Below the pieces are notes generated by a model that was not told the origin of the DNA, did not search any database, and was given only the letters and a program-made list of their open reading frames with translations. Positions 36,074-43,869 of a DNA stretch of 64,000 nt are shown in pieces (positions within the stretch are counted from its first letter, which is position 1; each line of letters begins with the position of its first letter). Where the stretch lies: contig CBDIBP010000013.1 in assembly GCA_965276955.1 (NCBI GenBank), positions 1-64,000 on the forward strand, given 5' to 3'. Source of the DNA: JABDEZ01 sp965276955. GTDB lineage: Bacteria; Bacteroidota; Bacteroidia; Chitinophagales; Chitinophagaceae. The position numbers and the translations under genes are program-made.

Positions 36074-36903
36074 ATGGCATTACGTAAATATAAACCGGTC
36101 ACAGCCGGAACACGTTGGAGAATAGGTAACGCTTACGCAGAGGTTACAACTAACAAGCCTGAGAAAAGCTTATTGGAAGCATTACCAGGCACAGGTGGTC
36201 GTAACGTACAAGGTCGCCGTGCTATGCGCTACATAGGTGGTGGTAACAAGACCATGTATCGTATCATTGACTTCAAACGCAATAAGCACGATATCCCTGC
36301 TACTGTAAAGAGCATAGAATACGATCCTAACCGTTCTGCATTCATAGCTCTTCTGCACTATGCTGATGGTGAAAAACGTTACATAATAGCTCCACAGGGC
36401 TTACAGGTAGGCAGCAAAGTAATAAGCGGCGTAACTGTACCACCGGAAGTTGGTAATGCACTTGCACTGAAGAACATGCCTTTGGGTACAGTAGTACATA
36501 ATATAGAATTGCAACCAGGCCGTGGCGGTGCTATGGCACGTTCTGCAGGTACTTATGCACAACTGAGCGCAAAGAAGAAAAATATTGTGTACTGAAAATG
36601 CCAAGCGGTGAACTCCGTAAAGTGTTGAGCACATGTATGGCTACAGTGGGTATCGTTTCTAACAGCGACCACGCCCTGCAGTCAATGGGTAAAGCTGGCC
36701 GTAACCGTTGGAAGGGTATCCGTCCACGTACAAGAGGTGTAGCGATGAACCCGGTAGATCACCCGATGGGTGGTGGTGAAGGTAAATCTTCAGGTGGACA
36801 TCCACGTAGCCGCACTGGTAAATATGCTAAAGGTCTTAAGACTCGTAAAGAGAAAGGTTCTGATAAACTGATCTTGCAACGTAGCAACGGTAAAAAATTA
36901 TAA
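36074..36903 (+). pseudogene. rplB: 50S ribosomal protein L2, interrupted by an apparent -1 frameshift
   Basis: uL2 is essential for subunit association and peptidyl-transferase structure. The reading frame from 36074 is normal L2 (ALRKYKPVTAGTRWR to ARSAGTYAQLSAK) but then reads KKNIVY and stops at 36595. The rest of L2 continues in the -1 frame as EEKYCVLKMPSGELRKV and ends at 36903 with the universal VAMNPVDHPMGGGEGKSSGG and GKYAKGLKTRK. Restoring one G near 36572-36576 (AAAGAAG to AAAGGAAG) gives a 276-residue L2 of normal length with an ideal junction. A sequencing or assembly error is most likely. A single-tRNA -1 slip (Lys AAG to AAA at 36571-36574) would give the same protein. True loss is improbable in a conserved essential gene. 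Confidence 0.9.
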
Positions 36904-36959
36904 TTGTGATCGGTGGGTGATCCCATTGCCAACATAAAATATTAAATAGTCAACAAACA

Positions 36960-37226
36960 ATGGCTCGTTCAATAAAAAAAGGACCTTATGTAGATGCAAC
37001 GCTTGAAACGAAAGTTCTTGCGGTAAATGATGGTAAAGCAAAGAAGGGTGTTATTAAGACCTGGAGCCGTCGTTCTACTATAACGCCAGATTTCGTAGGT
37101 CAGACGTTCGCGGTACACAATGGTAACAAGTTCATACCAGTGTATGTAACTGAGTACATGGTTGGCCACAAACTGGGTGAATTTGCACCTACCCGCAACT
37201 TTAAAGGTCATAGCGGTACTAAATAA
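36960..37226 (+). CDS. rpsS: 30S ribosomal protein S19
   Basis: uS19, 88 residues, with MARSIKKGPYVDATLETKVL and the conserved C-terminal VGHKLGEFAPTRNFKGHSGTK. It binds 16S rRNA in the 30S head with S13. A 56-base spacer follows rplB and about 100 bases separate it from rplV. Confidence 0.97.
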   Translation: MARSIKKGPYVDATLETKVLAVNDGKAKKGVIKTWSRRSTITPDFVGQTFAVHNGNKFIPVYVTEYMVGHKLGEFAPTRNFKGHSGTK

Positions 37227-37328
37227 TGCGTTGGCTGGCAAAGCTGGCTGATAAGAAATAATAGTTGTATTAAACATTGAGGTGGCCGGGTATTACCCGG
37301 ACACACATCAAAAACAATAAAAAATAAA

Positions 37329-37721
37329 ATGGAAGCTGTAGCTCGCTTACGAAATTATCCTACCTCGCCCCGCAAGATGCGCCTTTTGGCTGATCTGATA
37401 CGCGGTCTTGATGTAGAACAAGCGCTGAATACCTTAAAGTTCAGCACCAAGCATCCGTCTGTACCTTTGGAAAAGTTGTTGCTAAGTGCAATAGCTAACT
37501 GGAAAGTGAAGAACGAAGGTGCGGATGTTGCAAATGCGGACTTGTTTGTAAAAACAATTTTTGTTGACGGTGGCCGTGTGCTTAAGCGGATGCGCCCCGC
37601 ACCACAAGGTCGTGCATATCGTGTACGCAAGCGCAGCAACCACATAACTATATTTGTAGACAGCCGCACCGCAGCAACTACAGTTGAAACAATAACAGAA
37701 AACTCAAACACTCAAGCTTAA
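37329..37721 (+). CDS. rplV: 50S ribosomal protein L22
   Basis: uL22, 130 residues, a tunnel-lining protein. It shows the N-terminal ARLRNYPTSPRKMRLLADLI and the tunnel beta-hairpin region (RVLKRMRPAPQGRAYRVRKRS). A short extra C-terminal tail (TVETITENSNTQA) goes beyond the E. coli length, as in other Bacteroidota. The gene ends 11 bases before rpsC. Confidence 0.96.
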   Translation: MEAVARLRNYPTSPRKMRLLADLIRGLDVEQALNTLKFSTKHPSVPLEKLLLSAIANWKVKNEGADVANADLFVKTIFVDGGRVLKRMRPAPQGRAYRVRKRSNHITIFVDSRTAATTVETITENSNTQA

Positions 37722-37732
37722 TAATAAACAGA

Positions 37733-38614
37733 ATGGGTCAAAAAACTAATCCTATAGGTAACAGGTTGGGCATCATCCGCGGATGGGACTCAATGTGGTT
37801 TGGCGAAAAGAGGGATTTCGGTCAGAAACTTGTTGAAGATCATAAGATCCGTACTTATCTGAATGCACGTATCAATAAAGGCGGTATCTCCCGTATTGTT
37901 ATTGAGCGTACTTTGGGCAAGCTTATCGTTACCATCCATACCTCTAAGCCTGGTATCATAATAGGAAAAGGCGGTGCGGAAGTAGATCGTATAAAAGAAG
38001 AGCTGAAGAAACTGACCAAGAAGGATGATGTGCAGATCAACATTATGGAGATCCGCCGCCCTGAAATGGATGCTAATATAGTGGGTGAGACAATTGCCCG
38101 CCAAATAGAAAGCCGTGTAAGCTACAAGCGTGCCATCAAGATGGCTATCACTACAGCTATGCGTATGGGTGCAGAAGGTATCAAGATCAAAGCCGGTGGC
38201 CGTTTGAATGGTTCTGAAATAGCACGTTCTGAAGAGTTTAAACAAGGTCGTACACCGTTACATACATTCCGTATGGATATCGATTACGCATCTGTTTATG
38301 CAATGACAGTATATGGTAAGATAGGCCTTAAGGTATGGATCTGTAAAGGTGAAGTATTGGGCAAGCGCGATCTTAACCCTAACTTGTCAGCAGGTTCTGA
38401 CAACCGTGGCAATCGCCCGGCAGGTACCTTCCCTGAAGGTGGTGCAGGTGGTGAGCGCAGAGGCGGTGACAACCGTGGTGGCGGCGAGCGCCGTGGCGGT
38501 GGTGACAACCGTGGCGGTGGTAACCGTGGCGGTGGTACAGGCGGCAATCGTGGTGGCACCGGTGGTGGCAACCGTGGTGGTGCTGGCGGCGGCAACCGTG
38601 GTGGCGGCCGTTAA
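37733..38614 (+). CDS. rpsC: 30S ribosomal protein S3 with a glycine-arginine-rich C-terminal tail
   Basis: uS3 lies at the mRNA entry site of the 30S subunit. Residues 1-215 are standard: GQKTNPIGNRLGIIRGWDSM, KH-domain motif KPGIIIGKGGAEVDRIKEEL, KAGGRLNGSEIARSE and the C-terminal YGKIGLKVWICKGE. A long extension follows; its last 58 residues (236-293) contain 33 Gly and 11 Arg in RGG, NRGG and ERRGG repeats. Coding bases 38438-38611 are correspondingly repetitive. Total length 293 is well above the 210-240 usual in other phyla. RGG tails commonly bind RNA, so the tail may contact mRNA or rRNA; this is inference. Confidence 0.95.
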   Translation: MGQKTNPIGNRLGIIRGWDSMWFGEKRDFGQKLVEDHKIRTYLNARINKGGISRIVIERTLGKLIVTIHTSKPGIIIGKGGAEVDRIKEELKKLTKKDDVQINIMEIRRPEMDANIVGETIARQIESRVSYKRAIKMAITTAMRMGAEGIKIKAGGRLNGSEIARSEEFKQGRTPLHTFRMDIDYASVYAMTVYGKIGLKVWICKGEVLGKRDLNPNLSAGSDNRGNRPAGTFPEGGAGGERRGGDNRGGGERRGGGDNRGGGNRGGGTGGNRGGTGGGNRGGAGGGNRGGGR

Positions 38615-38656
38615 TAACTAAATAATTTTTAGCATACTCTCAATAAATCTGTAACA

Positions 38657-39088
38657 ATGTTACAACCTAAAAAGTCAAAACACAGGAAGGCCCATAAAGG
38701 CAGAATTAAGGGTAACGCACAGCGTGGCGCTACAATAGCCTTTGGTTCTTTTGGTCTGAAAGCGTTGGAACCAAAGTGGATAACCAACCGCCAGATCGAA
38801 GCTGCCCGCCAGGCACTTACCCGTCACATGAAACGTGAAGGTAATGTTTGGATCAGGATATTCCCAGATAAGCCTATTACCCGCAAGCCACAAGAAGTGC
38901 GTATGGGTAAAGGTAAAGGTAACCTTGAATTCTACGCTGCTGTAGTAAAGCCAGGACATATCATGTTCGAGATCGAGGGTGTAACACCTGAGGTAGCACG
39001 TGAAGCTTTTGAACTTTGTGCGCAGAAACTACCGATAAAGACCAAGTTCATCACCCGCCATGATTACGATACTACCGGCGGTGTATAA
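38657..39088 (+). CDS. rplP: 50S ribosomal protein L16
   Basis: uL16, 143 residues, a late-assembling protein near the A-site tRNA elbow. It begins LQPKKSKHRKAHKGRIKGNA and contains the conserved KWITNRQIEAARQALTRHMK and GKGKGNLEFYAAVVKPG. The final residues KFITRHDYDTTGGV are slightly longer than in E. coli. Confidence 0.96.
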   Translation: MLQPKKSKHRKAHKGRIKGNAQRGATIAFGSFGLKALEPKWITNRQIEAARQALTRHMKREGNVWIRIFPDKPITRKPQEVRMGKGKGNLEFYAAVVKPGHIMFEIEGVTPEVAREAFELCAQKLPIKTKFITRHDYDTTGGV

Positions 39089-39211
39089 CAGACTTTCTTC
39101 GGTATAGTTTAAAAAATATAAAAAGTACTGTTAGTTGTTACGTGGTTTGTATTTTTAATGGAATTGAACTTACAGCTAACTTCTGATTACTAACGACCAA
39201 TTTTTAATAAA

Positions 39212-39424
39212 ATGGCAAAAGCAAAACAAGCGAAGGCTGACGATTATCGCTCGCTGGACGACCAGGCACTGAATGAAAAAATAAGCGACGAGGAGCTGCG
39301 CCTGAAGAAATTACACTTCAGTCATGCGGTGAACCCAATTGAGAACCCGCTTATGATACGTGCGCTGCGCCGCGAACTGGCCAGGCTGAAGACTGAGCAG
39401 CACAAAAGAGCTAAAGGTTTCTAA
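39212..39424 (+). CDS. rpmC: 50S ribosomal protein L29
   Basis: uL29, 70 residues, two-helix protein near the tunnel exit. The pattern YRSLDDQALNEKISDEELRL followed by NPIENPLMIRALRRELARLK is typical, including the conserved R-x-x-R-R-E-L-A-R segment. It follows a 123-base spacer after rplP. Confidence 0.94.
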   Translation: MAKAKQAKADDYRSLDDQALNEKISDEELRLKKLHFSHAVNPIENPLMIRALRRELARLKTEQHKRAKGF

Positions 39425-39435
39425 CAAATTTATAG

Positions 39436-39702
39436 ATGTCTGTTATGATTGAAAGAAAAAGCAGGAAGACCCGTATAGGTATCGTGAAGAGCAACAAGAT
39501 GGAAAAGACCATCACTGTTGCTGTAGAGCGTAAGATAAAGCATCCTTTGTACGGTAAATTCCTAAAGAAGACAACCAGTTTTCATGCACACGATGAACAA
39601 AACACTGCAACTGCAGGTGATGTAGTACGTATTATGGAAACCCGCCCGCTGAGTAAGACCAAAAGGTGGAGACTGGTAGAAATTATTGAAAAAGCTAAGT
39701 AA
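39436..39702 (+). CDS. rpsQ: 30S ribosomal protein S17
   Basis: uS17, 88 residues, an OB-fold primary 16S rRNA binder. RKTRIGIVKSNKMEKTITVA and the central KHPLYGKFLKKTTSFHAHDE are characteristic. An alternative start is the ATG three codons downstream at 39445. It lies 11 bases after rpmC. Confidence 0.96.
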   Translation: MSVMIERKSRKTRIGIVKSNKMEKTITVAVERKIKHPLYGKFLKKTTSFHAHDEQNTATAGDVVRIMETRPLSKTKRWRLVEIIEKAK

Positions 39703-39713
39703 CCTCATTTAAG

Positions 39714-40082
39714 ATGATACAACAAGAATCCCGGCTCAACGTAGCCGATAACAGTGGGGCAAAGGAAGTGCTTTGCATACGCGTGTTAGGCAATTCGGGA
39801 CAAGATTATGCCGGTATCGGAGATAAGATAGTAGTAACAGTAAAGGACTCCCTACCAGGAGGCGCCATGAAGAAGGGCACTGTCTCTAAAGCCGTTATCG
39901 TACGTACTAAGAACAAATTGCGCCGCAAGGATGGCTCTTACATCAGCTTTGATGATAACGCTGTCGTATTGCTCAATAATTCAGACGATCCGCGTGGTAC
40001 CCGTATCTTCGGCCCAGTAGCCCGTGAATTGCGCGATAAGGGTTACATGAAAATTGTTTCCCTGGCACCAGAAGTATTGTAA
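39714..40082 (+). CDS. rplN: 50S ribosomal protein L14
   Basis: uL14, 122 residues, universal length. It starts MIQQESRLNVADNSGAKEVL and includes VVTVKDSLPGGAMKKGTVSK and the C-terminal RDKGYMKIVSLAPEVL. It contributes to intersubunit bridge B8 and is followed by a possible internal promoter. Confidence 0.97.
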   Translation: MIQQESRLNVADNSGAKEVLCIRVLGNSGQDYAGIGDKIVVTVKDSLPGGAMKKGTVSKAVIVRTKNKLRRKDGSYISFDDNAVVLLNNSDDPRGTRIFGPVARELRDKGYMKIVSLAPEVL

Positions 40083-40091
40083 AAAATGTTG

Positions 40092-40099
40092 TACATTTG
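40092..40099 (+). promoter_or_regulatory. Possible internal promoter element before rplX
   Basis: TACATTTG followed by CAGCCC fits the -7 consensus and is nearly the same as the rpsJ-upstream elements (TACATTTGCAATCC, TACCTTTGCAGTCC). The -33 position has no clear TTTG. It would start transcription about 40 bases before the rplX GTG codon. Confidence 0.35.
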
Positions 40100-40145
40100 C
40101 AGCCCGTTAAGAAAGGCGGCATTACAACGCTAATTCATAGTAACT

Positions 40146-40484
40146 GTGAAAAAGAGATTTAAACCTAAGTTTAATATTAAAAAGGGTGACAACGTGGTTG
40201 TTATCACAGGTAACGATAAAAATCGTACCCTGCCACGTAAAGTACTCTCTGTGCACCCGCTTGAAAGCCGCGTGCTTATAGAAGGCGTGAACATGGTGAC
40301 CAAGCACCTGAAGCCCAATGCACAAAACCCCCAAGGTGGTATTGTGAAGGAAGAAGCTACCATACACATCTCTAACGTGATGTTGTTCGATGCTAAATCC
40401 AAGGGTCCGGTGCGTATCAAACGCGAGCGCAAAGAAGGAAATTTTGTACGTATCTCTAAAAAGACAGGGGAGGTGATCAAATAA
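40146..40484 (+). CDS. rplX: 50S ribosomal protein L24
   Basis: uL24, 112 residues, an assembly-initiator protein. The KOW motif is KKGDNVVVITGNDKNR, followed by VLIEGVNMVTKHLKPN. The start is GTG at 40146, the only start that preserves the conserved N-terminus KKRFKPKFNIKKGD. Its stop TAA overlaps the rplE ATG by one base (TAATG), which suggests translational coupling. Confidence 0.96.
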   Translation: MKKRFKPKFNIKKGDNVVVITGNDKNRTLPRKVLSVHPLESRVLIEGVNMVTKHLKPNAQNPQGGIVKEEATIHISNVMLFDAKSKGPVRIKRERKEGNFVRISKKTGEVIK

Positions 40485-41059
40485 TGGCAACGACTACATA
40501 TATACCACGTTTACAAACTAAATACCAGGAAGAGGTAGTACCTGCTCTGATGAAGAAGTTCGGTTACTCTTCTGTTATGGAATGTCCGCGCCTGGTAAAG
40601 ATATGCCTTAACCAAGGTGTTAAAGGTTCTGTTTCTGACAAGAAAATGATCGATGATGCAGTTGGCGAAATGACCCTTATATCAGGTCAGAAAGCTGTAC
40701 CTACATTATCTAAGAAAGATATCTCCAACTTCAAGCTTCGTAAAGCAATGCCTATCGGCTGCCGCGTTACGCTGCGCAGTGTGAGGATGTATGAGTTCCT
40801 AGATCGTATGATAGCTATCACATTGCCACGTGTACGTGATTTCAAAGGTATCAATGATAAATCTTTCGATGGCCGTGGTAACTATACCATGGGTGTTACT
40901 GAGCAGATCATTTTCCCAGAGATCAACATTGATAAAATAGCACGTATCAGCGGTATGGATATTACCTACGTTACTACTGCTAAAACCAATGAAGAAGCAT
41001 ACGAACTGTTGAAAGAACTCGGTATGCCATTCAAAAATCTGAAGAAAAGCGAACAATAA
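40484..41059 (+). CDS. rplE: 50S ribosomal protein L5
   Basis: uL5, 191 residues, binds 5S rRNA in the central protuberance. Conserved segments include IPRLQTKYQEEVVPALMKKF, GQKAVPTLSKKDISNFKLRK and the FPEINIDKIARISGMDITYV stretch near the end. It overlaps rplX by one base. Confidence 0.97.
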   Translation: MATTTYIPRLQTKYQEEVVPALMKKFGYSSVMECPRLVKICLNQGVKGSVSDKKMIDDAVGEMTLISGQKAVPTLSKKDISNFKLRKAMPIGCRVTLRSVRMYEFLDRMIAITLPRVRDFKGINDKSFDGRGNYTMGVTEQIIFPEINIDKIARISGMDITYVTTAKTNEEAYELLKELGMPFKNLKKSEQ

Positions 41060-41110
41060 TATTGATCGGTCCGGTTAACGCTGGATGAACAAAACCCATA
41101 AAAAGAAACA

Positions 41111-41380
41111 ATGGCAAAAGAATCAGTAAAAGCCCGCCAACGCAAACGCGAACGTATGGTAGCACAGTACGCAGACAAGCGTGCAGCGCTGAAAGCCGCA
41201 GGTGATTATGCAGGTTTGGATAAACTTCCTAAAAATGCATCACCAGTACGTTTGAAGAACCGTTGCCAGCTTACCGGCCGTCCGAGAGGATACATGCGCC
41301 AGTTTGCTATGTGCCGTGTTATTTTCCGCGACATGGCGTTGGATGGCAAGATACCAGGTGTTCGTAAAGCAAGCTGGTAA
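41111..41380 (+). CDS. rpsN: 30S ribosomal protein S14 (zinc-independent form)
   Basis: uS14, 89 residues, the longer zinc-independent type: the C-terminal half NRCQLTGRPRGYMRQFAMCR lacks the two CxxC pairs of the short zinc-binding form. It begins MAKESVKARQRKRERMVAQY. It is spaced 51 bases from rplE and 88 from rpsH. Confidence 0.96.
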   Translation: MAKESVKARQRKRERMVAQYADKRAALKAAGDYAGLDKLPKNASPVRLKNRCQLTGRPRGYMRQFAMCRVIFRDMALDGKIPGVRKASW

Positions 41381-41468
41381 TTTATTTAGTTTCAAGGTCA
41401 GTGCAAGCTGTGAATGCAGTTGCTGCTGAAACCCGTAACAATTTTATTTACAAAACTTACAAAGAAAA

Positions 41469-41867
41469 ATGGTAACAGATCCTATTGCAGATTTCCTGAC
41501 ACGTATCCGTAACGCACAGATGGCACGCCATCGTATCGTGGAGATCCCTGCTTCAAATGTAAAGAAGCGCATGACTGAGATCTTGTATGATAAAGGTTAT
41601 ATCCTTAAATACAAATTCGAAGATGATAACAAACAAGGTCTTATCAAAATAGCCCTTAAGTATGATGGTCAAACCAAAGAACCTGCTATCAGGTCTTTAG
41701 AGCGTGTGAGCCGTCCAGGTCTTCGCCAGTATGCTAAGCCTGCAGAGATACGCAGAGTACAAAATGGTTTGGGTATAGCTATCGTTTCTACCTCAAAAGG
41801 GTTGATGACCGATAAAGAAGCCCGCGCTACCAATGTAGGTGGTGAAGTGATGTGCTACATTTACTAA
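41469..41867 (+). CDS. rpsH: 30S ribosomal protein S8
   Basis: uS8, 132 residues, a primary 16S rRNA binder and the autoregulator of spc operons in enterobacteria. It starts VTDPIADFLTRIRNAQMARH and includes the conserved VSRPGLRQYAKPAEIRRV and GIAIVSTSKGLMTDKEAR with the C-terminal GGEVMCYIY. A strong hairpin follows the gene. Confidence 0.97.
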   Translation: MVTDPIADFLTRIRNAQMARHRIVEIPASNVKKRMTEILYDKGYILKYKFEDDNKQGLIKIALKYDGQTKEPAIRSLERVSRPGLRQYAKPAEIRRVQNGLGIAIVSTSKGLMTDKEARATNVGGEVMCYIY

Positions 41868-41875
41868 GATGATTT

Positions 41876-41904
41876 GTGTGTTCAAAGGCAATCTTTGAAC
41901 ACAC
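41876..41904 (+). terminator. Intercistronic hairpin between rpsH and rplF
   Basis: A perfect 12-bp stem (arm GTGTGTTCAAAG, 41876-41887 pairing with 41893-41904) and 5-base loop lie 8 bases after the rpsH stop. Only TTT follows, so it could be a weak attenuator, an mRNA processing or stability element, or a protein-binding site. Confidence 0.55.
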
Positions 41905-41996
41905 TTTAAGATACAAGAAGGTTAATACATTAAGCCGGTCCTATACCGGGCTGACCGATCAACTTTCATTTATAACTAATAATAAACTAAGACAAG

Positions 41997-42551
41997 ATGT
42001 CTCGTATAGGTAAAAAACCAATTACGCTTGCTAAAGGAATAACTGCAACAGTTAACTCTGCTAATGAGCTGACAGTAAAAGGCCCTAAAGGCGAATTGAA
42101 GCAAGCTATTGACCGTGACATAAAAATTGTCATTACTGAAGGCGAATTGCTGATCGAGCGCCCAACTGAGCAGATACGCCACCGTGCACTGCATGGTTTA
42201 TACCGTTCACTTGTTGCCAATATGGTGCAAGGTGTTACTGAAGGTTTCAAACGTGAGTTGGAGCTTGTAGGGGTTGGTTATCGTGCTGCCGTTGCAGGCC
42301 AGCAAATAGATATGGCTCTTGGTTTTTCTCACAACATTATACTGGACCTGCCTAAAGAGATAAAAGCTTCTGCTATTGCTGAAAAAGGTCAGAACCCACG
42401 TGTGATACTGGAATCTATTGACAAGCAATTGCTTGGCCAGGTTGCTGCAAAAATACGTGGTCTGCGTAAACCAGAACCGTACAAAGGTAAAGGTATCCGC
42501 TATGCTGGTGAGATCGTTCGCCGTAAAGCCGGTAAGTCTGCAGGTAAATAA
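41997..42551 (+). CDS. rplF: 50S ribosomal protein L6
   Basis: uL6, 184 residues with two similar alpha/beta domains. It begins SRIGKKPITLAKGITATVNS and carries the conserved C-terminal KIRGLRKPEPYKGKGIRYAG and VRRKAGKSAGK. It is preceded by a 129-base spacer with a hairpin and followed by another hairpin. Confidence 0.97.
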   Translation: MSRIGKKPITLAKGITATVNSANELTVKGPKGELKQAIDRDIKIVITEGELLIERPTEQIRHRALHGLYRSLVANMVQGVTEGFKRELELVGVGYRAAVAGQQIDMALGFSHNIILDLPKEIKASAIAEKGQNPRVILESIDKQLLGQVAAKIRGLRKPEPYKGKGIRYAGEIVRRKAGKSAGK

Positions 42552-42559
42552 TACATTTA

Positions 42560-42590
42560 GAATTATCACCCGTGAACCGGGTGATAATTC
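42560..42590 (+). terminator. Intercistronic hairpin between rplF and rplR
   Basis: A perfect 13-bp stem (arm GAATTATCACCCG, 42560-42572 pairing with 42578-42590) with a 5-base loop starts 9 bases after the rplF stop, followed by a T-rich stretch (TTTATATCTTTT). This looks like an intrinsic terminator or attenuator inside the operon. Confidence 0.65.
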
Positions 42591-42663
42591 TTTATATCTT
42601 TTAATAACAAACTCCGGTAGCCGGGTAGCTAAAGCAGCCTGAGCCCGTAAAAACTAAGTTAAC

Positions 42664-43023
42664 ATGGCACTTGATCAAAAAGTAGTACGTCGCCAAAAAT
42701 TACGTTGGCGCATTCGTGCTAAGGTTTCAGGAATCGCGTCTAAACCACGTCTTTCTGTTTTCCGTAGCAACAAAGATATTTATGTTCAGCTAATAGATGA
42801 TGCAACAGGTACTACGCTTGTAGCTTCTAATTCACGCGAAAAGGACATTGTAGCTATTGCAGGCAATAAAGTTGAAAAGGCTACCTTGGTAGGTAAGTCT
42901 ATTGCACAAAAAGCGAAGGCTGCAGGTATAGAAACTGTTGTTTTTGATCGTGGTGGTTATTTGTATCACGGTCGTGTGAAGGCAGTAGCTGATGGTGCAC
43001 GTGAAGGTGGATTGAAACTATAA
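42664..43023 (+). CDS. rplR: 50S ribosomal protein L18
   Basis: uL18, 119 residues, binds 5S rRNA with L5. Conserved RLSVFRSNKDIYVQLIDDAT and the C-terminal VFDRGGYLYHGRVKAVADGA are present. It starts at an ATG after a 112-base spacer containing a hairpin. Confidence 0.97.
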   Translation: MALDQKVVRRQKLRWRIRAKVSGIASKPRLSVFRSNKDIYVQLIDDATGTTLVASNSREKDIVAIAGNKVEKATLVGKSIAQKAKAAGIETVVFDRGGYLYHGRVKAVADGAREGGLKL

Positions 43024-43052
43024 TTTTTATTTTAACTTATTTATATACTATA

Positions 43053-43571
43053 ATGTCGCATACATATTTTAATCGCGTAAAAGCCGGAGACCTGGAACTG
43101 CATGAAAAGGTAGTGTCTATCAACCGTGTGGTTAAGACAACAAAAGGTGGCCGTGCATTCAGCTTTTCAGCCCTTGTGGTAGTAGGCAATGGTAACGGTG
43201 TTGTGGGTCATGGTCTTGGTAAAGCTAAAGAAGTACAGGAAGCTATTACTAAAGGTATTGATGACGCAAAAAAGAACCTCATAAAAGTACCTGTAATGAA
43301 TGGTACTATACCACATGACCAACTGGCAAGAGAAGGCGCTGCAAAAGTGTTCATCAAGCCTGCTGCACATGGTACTGGTGTAATAGCTGGTGGCAGTATG
43401 CGTGCAGTTCTTGAGGCTGCAGGTATCACAGATATCCTGTCAAAATCACAGGGTTCTGCTAATCCCCACAACGTGGTAAAAGCTACATTTACTGCATTAG
43501 GCATGCTACGCGAGCCTATACAGGTAGCTAAGCAACGTAATGTGAACCTGAAGAAAGTATTTAACGGATAA
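43053..43571 (+). CDS. rpsE: 30S ribosomal protein S5
   Basis: uS5, 172 residues, important for decoding accuracy at the mRNA entry side. The S5 signature VNRVVKTTKGGRAFSFSAL-type region is present (NRVVKTTKGGRAFSFSALV), with the loop VVGNGNGVVGHGLGKAKEVQ and the C-terminal NPHNVVKATFTALGML. Standard length. Confidence 0.97.
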   Translation: MSHTYFNRVKAGDLELHEKVVSINRVVKTTKGGRAFSFSALVVVGNGNGVVGHGLGKAKEVQEAITKGIDDAKKNLIKVPVMNGTIPHDQLAREGAAKVFIKPAAHGTGVIAGGSMRAVLEAAGITDILSKSQGSANPHNVVKATFTALGMLREPIQVAKQRNVNLKKVFNG

Positions 43572-43630
43572 TATTTATTACTAACAAGGCTAATAACGAA
43601 CAGTTTTAACCTTATTGACAGTTTATGACC

Positions 43631-43813
43631 ATGTCTAAAATAAAGATAACACAGGTGAAAAGCGGCATTGACCGTTCTGAACGCCAAAAGCGCACATTAG
43701 TAGCTTTGGGTTTACGCAGGATGCTCTACAGTGTTGAAGTTGAAGCAACACCGCAGATACTGGGTATGGTGGAAAAAGTACACCATCTGGTAAAAGTTGA
43801 AGAAGTAAAATAA
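43631..43813 (+). CDS. rpmD: 50S ribosomal protein L30
   Basis: uL30, 60 residues from the ATG at 43631; an ATG two codons earlier (43625) is the alternative. SKIKITQVKSGIDRSERQKR and ALGLRRMLYSVEVEATPQIL match the family. The gene ends 56 bases before rplO. Confidence 0.94.
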   Translation: MSKIKITQVKSGIDRSERQKRTLVALGLRRMLYSVEVEATPQILGMVEKVHHLVKVEEVK

Positions 43814-43869
43814 TTATTTAATATAATTTGCGAGCGGTTCACATTCCGCGCAAGTTCAAAAATGGTAAA

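Noticed and set aside
36598..36903. Separate 101-residue gene after rplB
   Set aside because: It is the C-terminal third of L2 in a shifted frame, not an independent gene.
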